The notes under the pieces are model-generated. The model was not told the DNA's origin and did not search any database. It worked only from the letters and a program-made list of their open reading frames with translations. Positions 5,542 through 6,079 of a stretch of 6,079 bases of DNA are shown here, in pieces (positions within the stretch are counted from its first letter, which is position 1; each line of letters begins with the position of its first letter). Source of the stretch: an uncultured Eubacterium sp. (GTDB taxonomy: Bacteria > Bacillota > Clostridia > Peptostreptococcales > Anaerovoracaceae); contig CANBFZ010000122.1 of assembly GCA_947367725.1 (NCBI GenBank), positions 1 to 6,079 on the forward strand, given 5' to 3'. The position numbers and the translations under genes were made by a program.

Positions 5542-6079
5542 ATGAAAATGAACGACACACAATTCCGCCTGATGCAGCGGCAGCTGCAGAGGGTTACCAC
5601 TTTTCCCGGCAATCTCTACCAGAAAAAATACGCAGGCATCGATATCAGCGCCGTCAAAACCCAGGAAGATTTTCAGGCGCTTCCTTTTACGGAAAAAGAA
5701 GACCTGCGGGACTGCTATCCCCTCGGTATTCAGGTCGTGCCCGACAGTGAAATCGTCCGAATTCACTCATCATCAGGCACCACCGGCACGCCGATTATCA
5801 TCCCTTACACAAAGAAAGACGTAGAAGACTGGGCTATCATGTTCGCCAGATGCTACGAAACCGCCGGTATTACCAATGCAGACAGAATTCAGATTACGCC
5901 GGGCTACGGTCTTTGGACTGCCGGCATCGGCTTTCAGCTGGGCGCGGAAAAGCTGGGCGCGATGACCATTCCCATGGGACCGGGCAATACGCCGAAGCAG
6001 CTTCGCATGATGCAGGATTTGCAGAGCACCGTACTTTGCGCCACGTCCTCCTATGCTCTTCTTTTGGCGGAAGAAATTG
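5542..6079 (+). CDS. paaK: Phenylacetate-CoA ligase family protein (3' partial)
   Basis: These are the first 179 codons of an adenylate-forming aryl-acid:CoA ligase, which converts phenylacetate or a similar acid (indoleacetate, hydroxyphenylacetate) plus ATP and CoA to the aryl-CoA, AMP and PPi. The family is usually about 410-440 residues, so roughly 40% is present. Visible hallmarks, counted from the ATG at 5542, are LPFTEKEDLRDCYPLG (47-62), the ATP-binding SSSGTTGTP (76-84), the aromatic-rich GYGLWTAGIGFQLGAEKLGA (121-140) and STVLCATSSYALLLAEE (162-178), all in PaaK order. GAGG at 5529-5532 lies nine bases before the chosen ATG. An ATG at 5548 is also possible, while an in-frame ATG at 5527 overlaps the ribosome binding site and is unlikely. 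The gene starts 57 nt after the T-box terminator, so its expression should depend on tRNA charging. In anaerobes such ligases often accompany indolepyruvate:ferredoxin oxidoreductase; any partner here would be downstream, outside the window. The exact substrate is inferred only. Confidence 0.9.
   Translation, partial: MKMNDTQFRLMQRQLQRVTTFPGNLYQKKYAGIDISAVKTQEDFQALPFTEKEDLRDCYPLGIQVVPDSEIVRIHSSSGTTGTPIIIPYTKKDVEDWAIMFARCYETAGITNADRIQITPGYGLWTAGIGFQLGAEKLGAMTIPMGPGNTPKQLRMMQDLQSTVLCATSSYALLLAEEI

Noticed and set aside
5391..5750. 119-codon open frame on the plus strand across the T-box and the start of the PaaK gene
   Set aside because: It runs through the T-box core, terminator and the ligase start in another frame, has no protein-family resemblance, and its bases are explained by the RNA structure and the ligase.
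5395..5766. 123-codon open frame on the minus strand opposite the T-box 3' half and ligase start
   Set aside because: It is antisense to structured RNA and to a recognised coding frame, with no ribosome binding site or recognisable domain.

Overview
The window looks like chromosomal DNA from an anaerobic member of the Clostridia, most plausibly Lachnospiraceae-like. The evidence is a canonical T-box leader RNA (a device of Firmicutes and relatives), a butanol-dehydrogenase-type iron alcohol dehydrogenase close to those of solventogenic clostridia, GGAGG-type ribosome binding sites, and moderate GC. The genus cannot be fixed from this sequence. There is no tRNA, rRNA, CRISPR array, insertion sequence or phage gene.

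Layout. Positions 1-1203 (+) hold the C-terminal three quarters of a YtcJ-like amidohydrolase whose start lies outside the window. It meets the next operon tail to tail over a perfect 47-nt palindrome (1210-1256), which can serve as a two-way terminator. Positions 4170-1275 (-) form a two-gene operon: a long-chain acyl-CoA synthetase, then a BdhA/BdhB/YqhD-type alcohol dehydrogenase. The two reading frames overlap by 14 nt, and a strong extended -10 promoter lies just upstream. Positions 5023-4370 (-) encode a stand-alone, cysteine-rich pentapeptide-repeat protein with its own promoter. From about 5149 rightwards (+) there is a promoter, a complete T-box riboswitch with terminator and antiterminator (5209-5485), and the first 179 codons of a phenylacetate-CoA ligase (PaaK) family enzyme that runs off the window.

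How the genes may work together. Two ANL-superfamily acid:CoA ligases lie here in separate transcription units. The acyl-CoA synthetase is physically coupled to an aldehyde/alcohol oxidoreductase, which suggests acid-acyl-CoA-aldehyde-alcohol chemistry, although no acyl-CoA reductase is visible. The PaaK-type ligase is under tRNA-sensing control. Its specifier loop is one base shorter than usual and can be read as UGG (Trp, favoured) or GGA (Gly). A Trp reading would fit a role in aromatic amino-acid-derived acids such as indoleacetate or phenylacetate.

The most notable items are the T-box/PaaK pairing with its unusual specifier loop, and a cysteine column repeating every 20 residues through the core of the predicted pentapeptide beta-helix. 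I see no convincing evidence for a wholly new multi-gene system.
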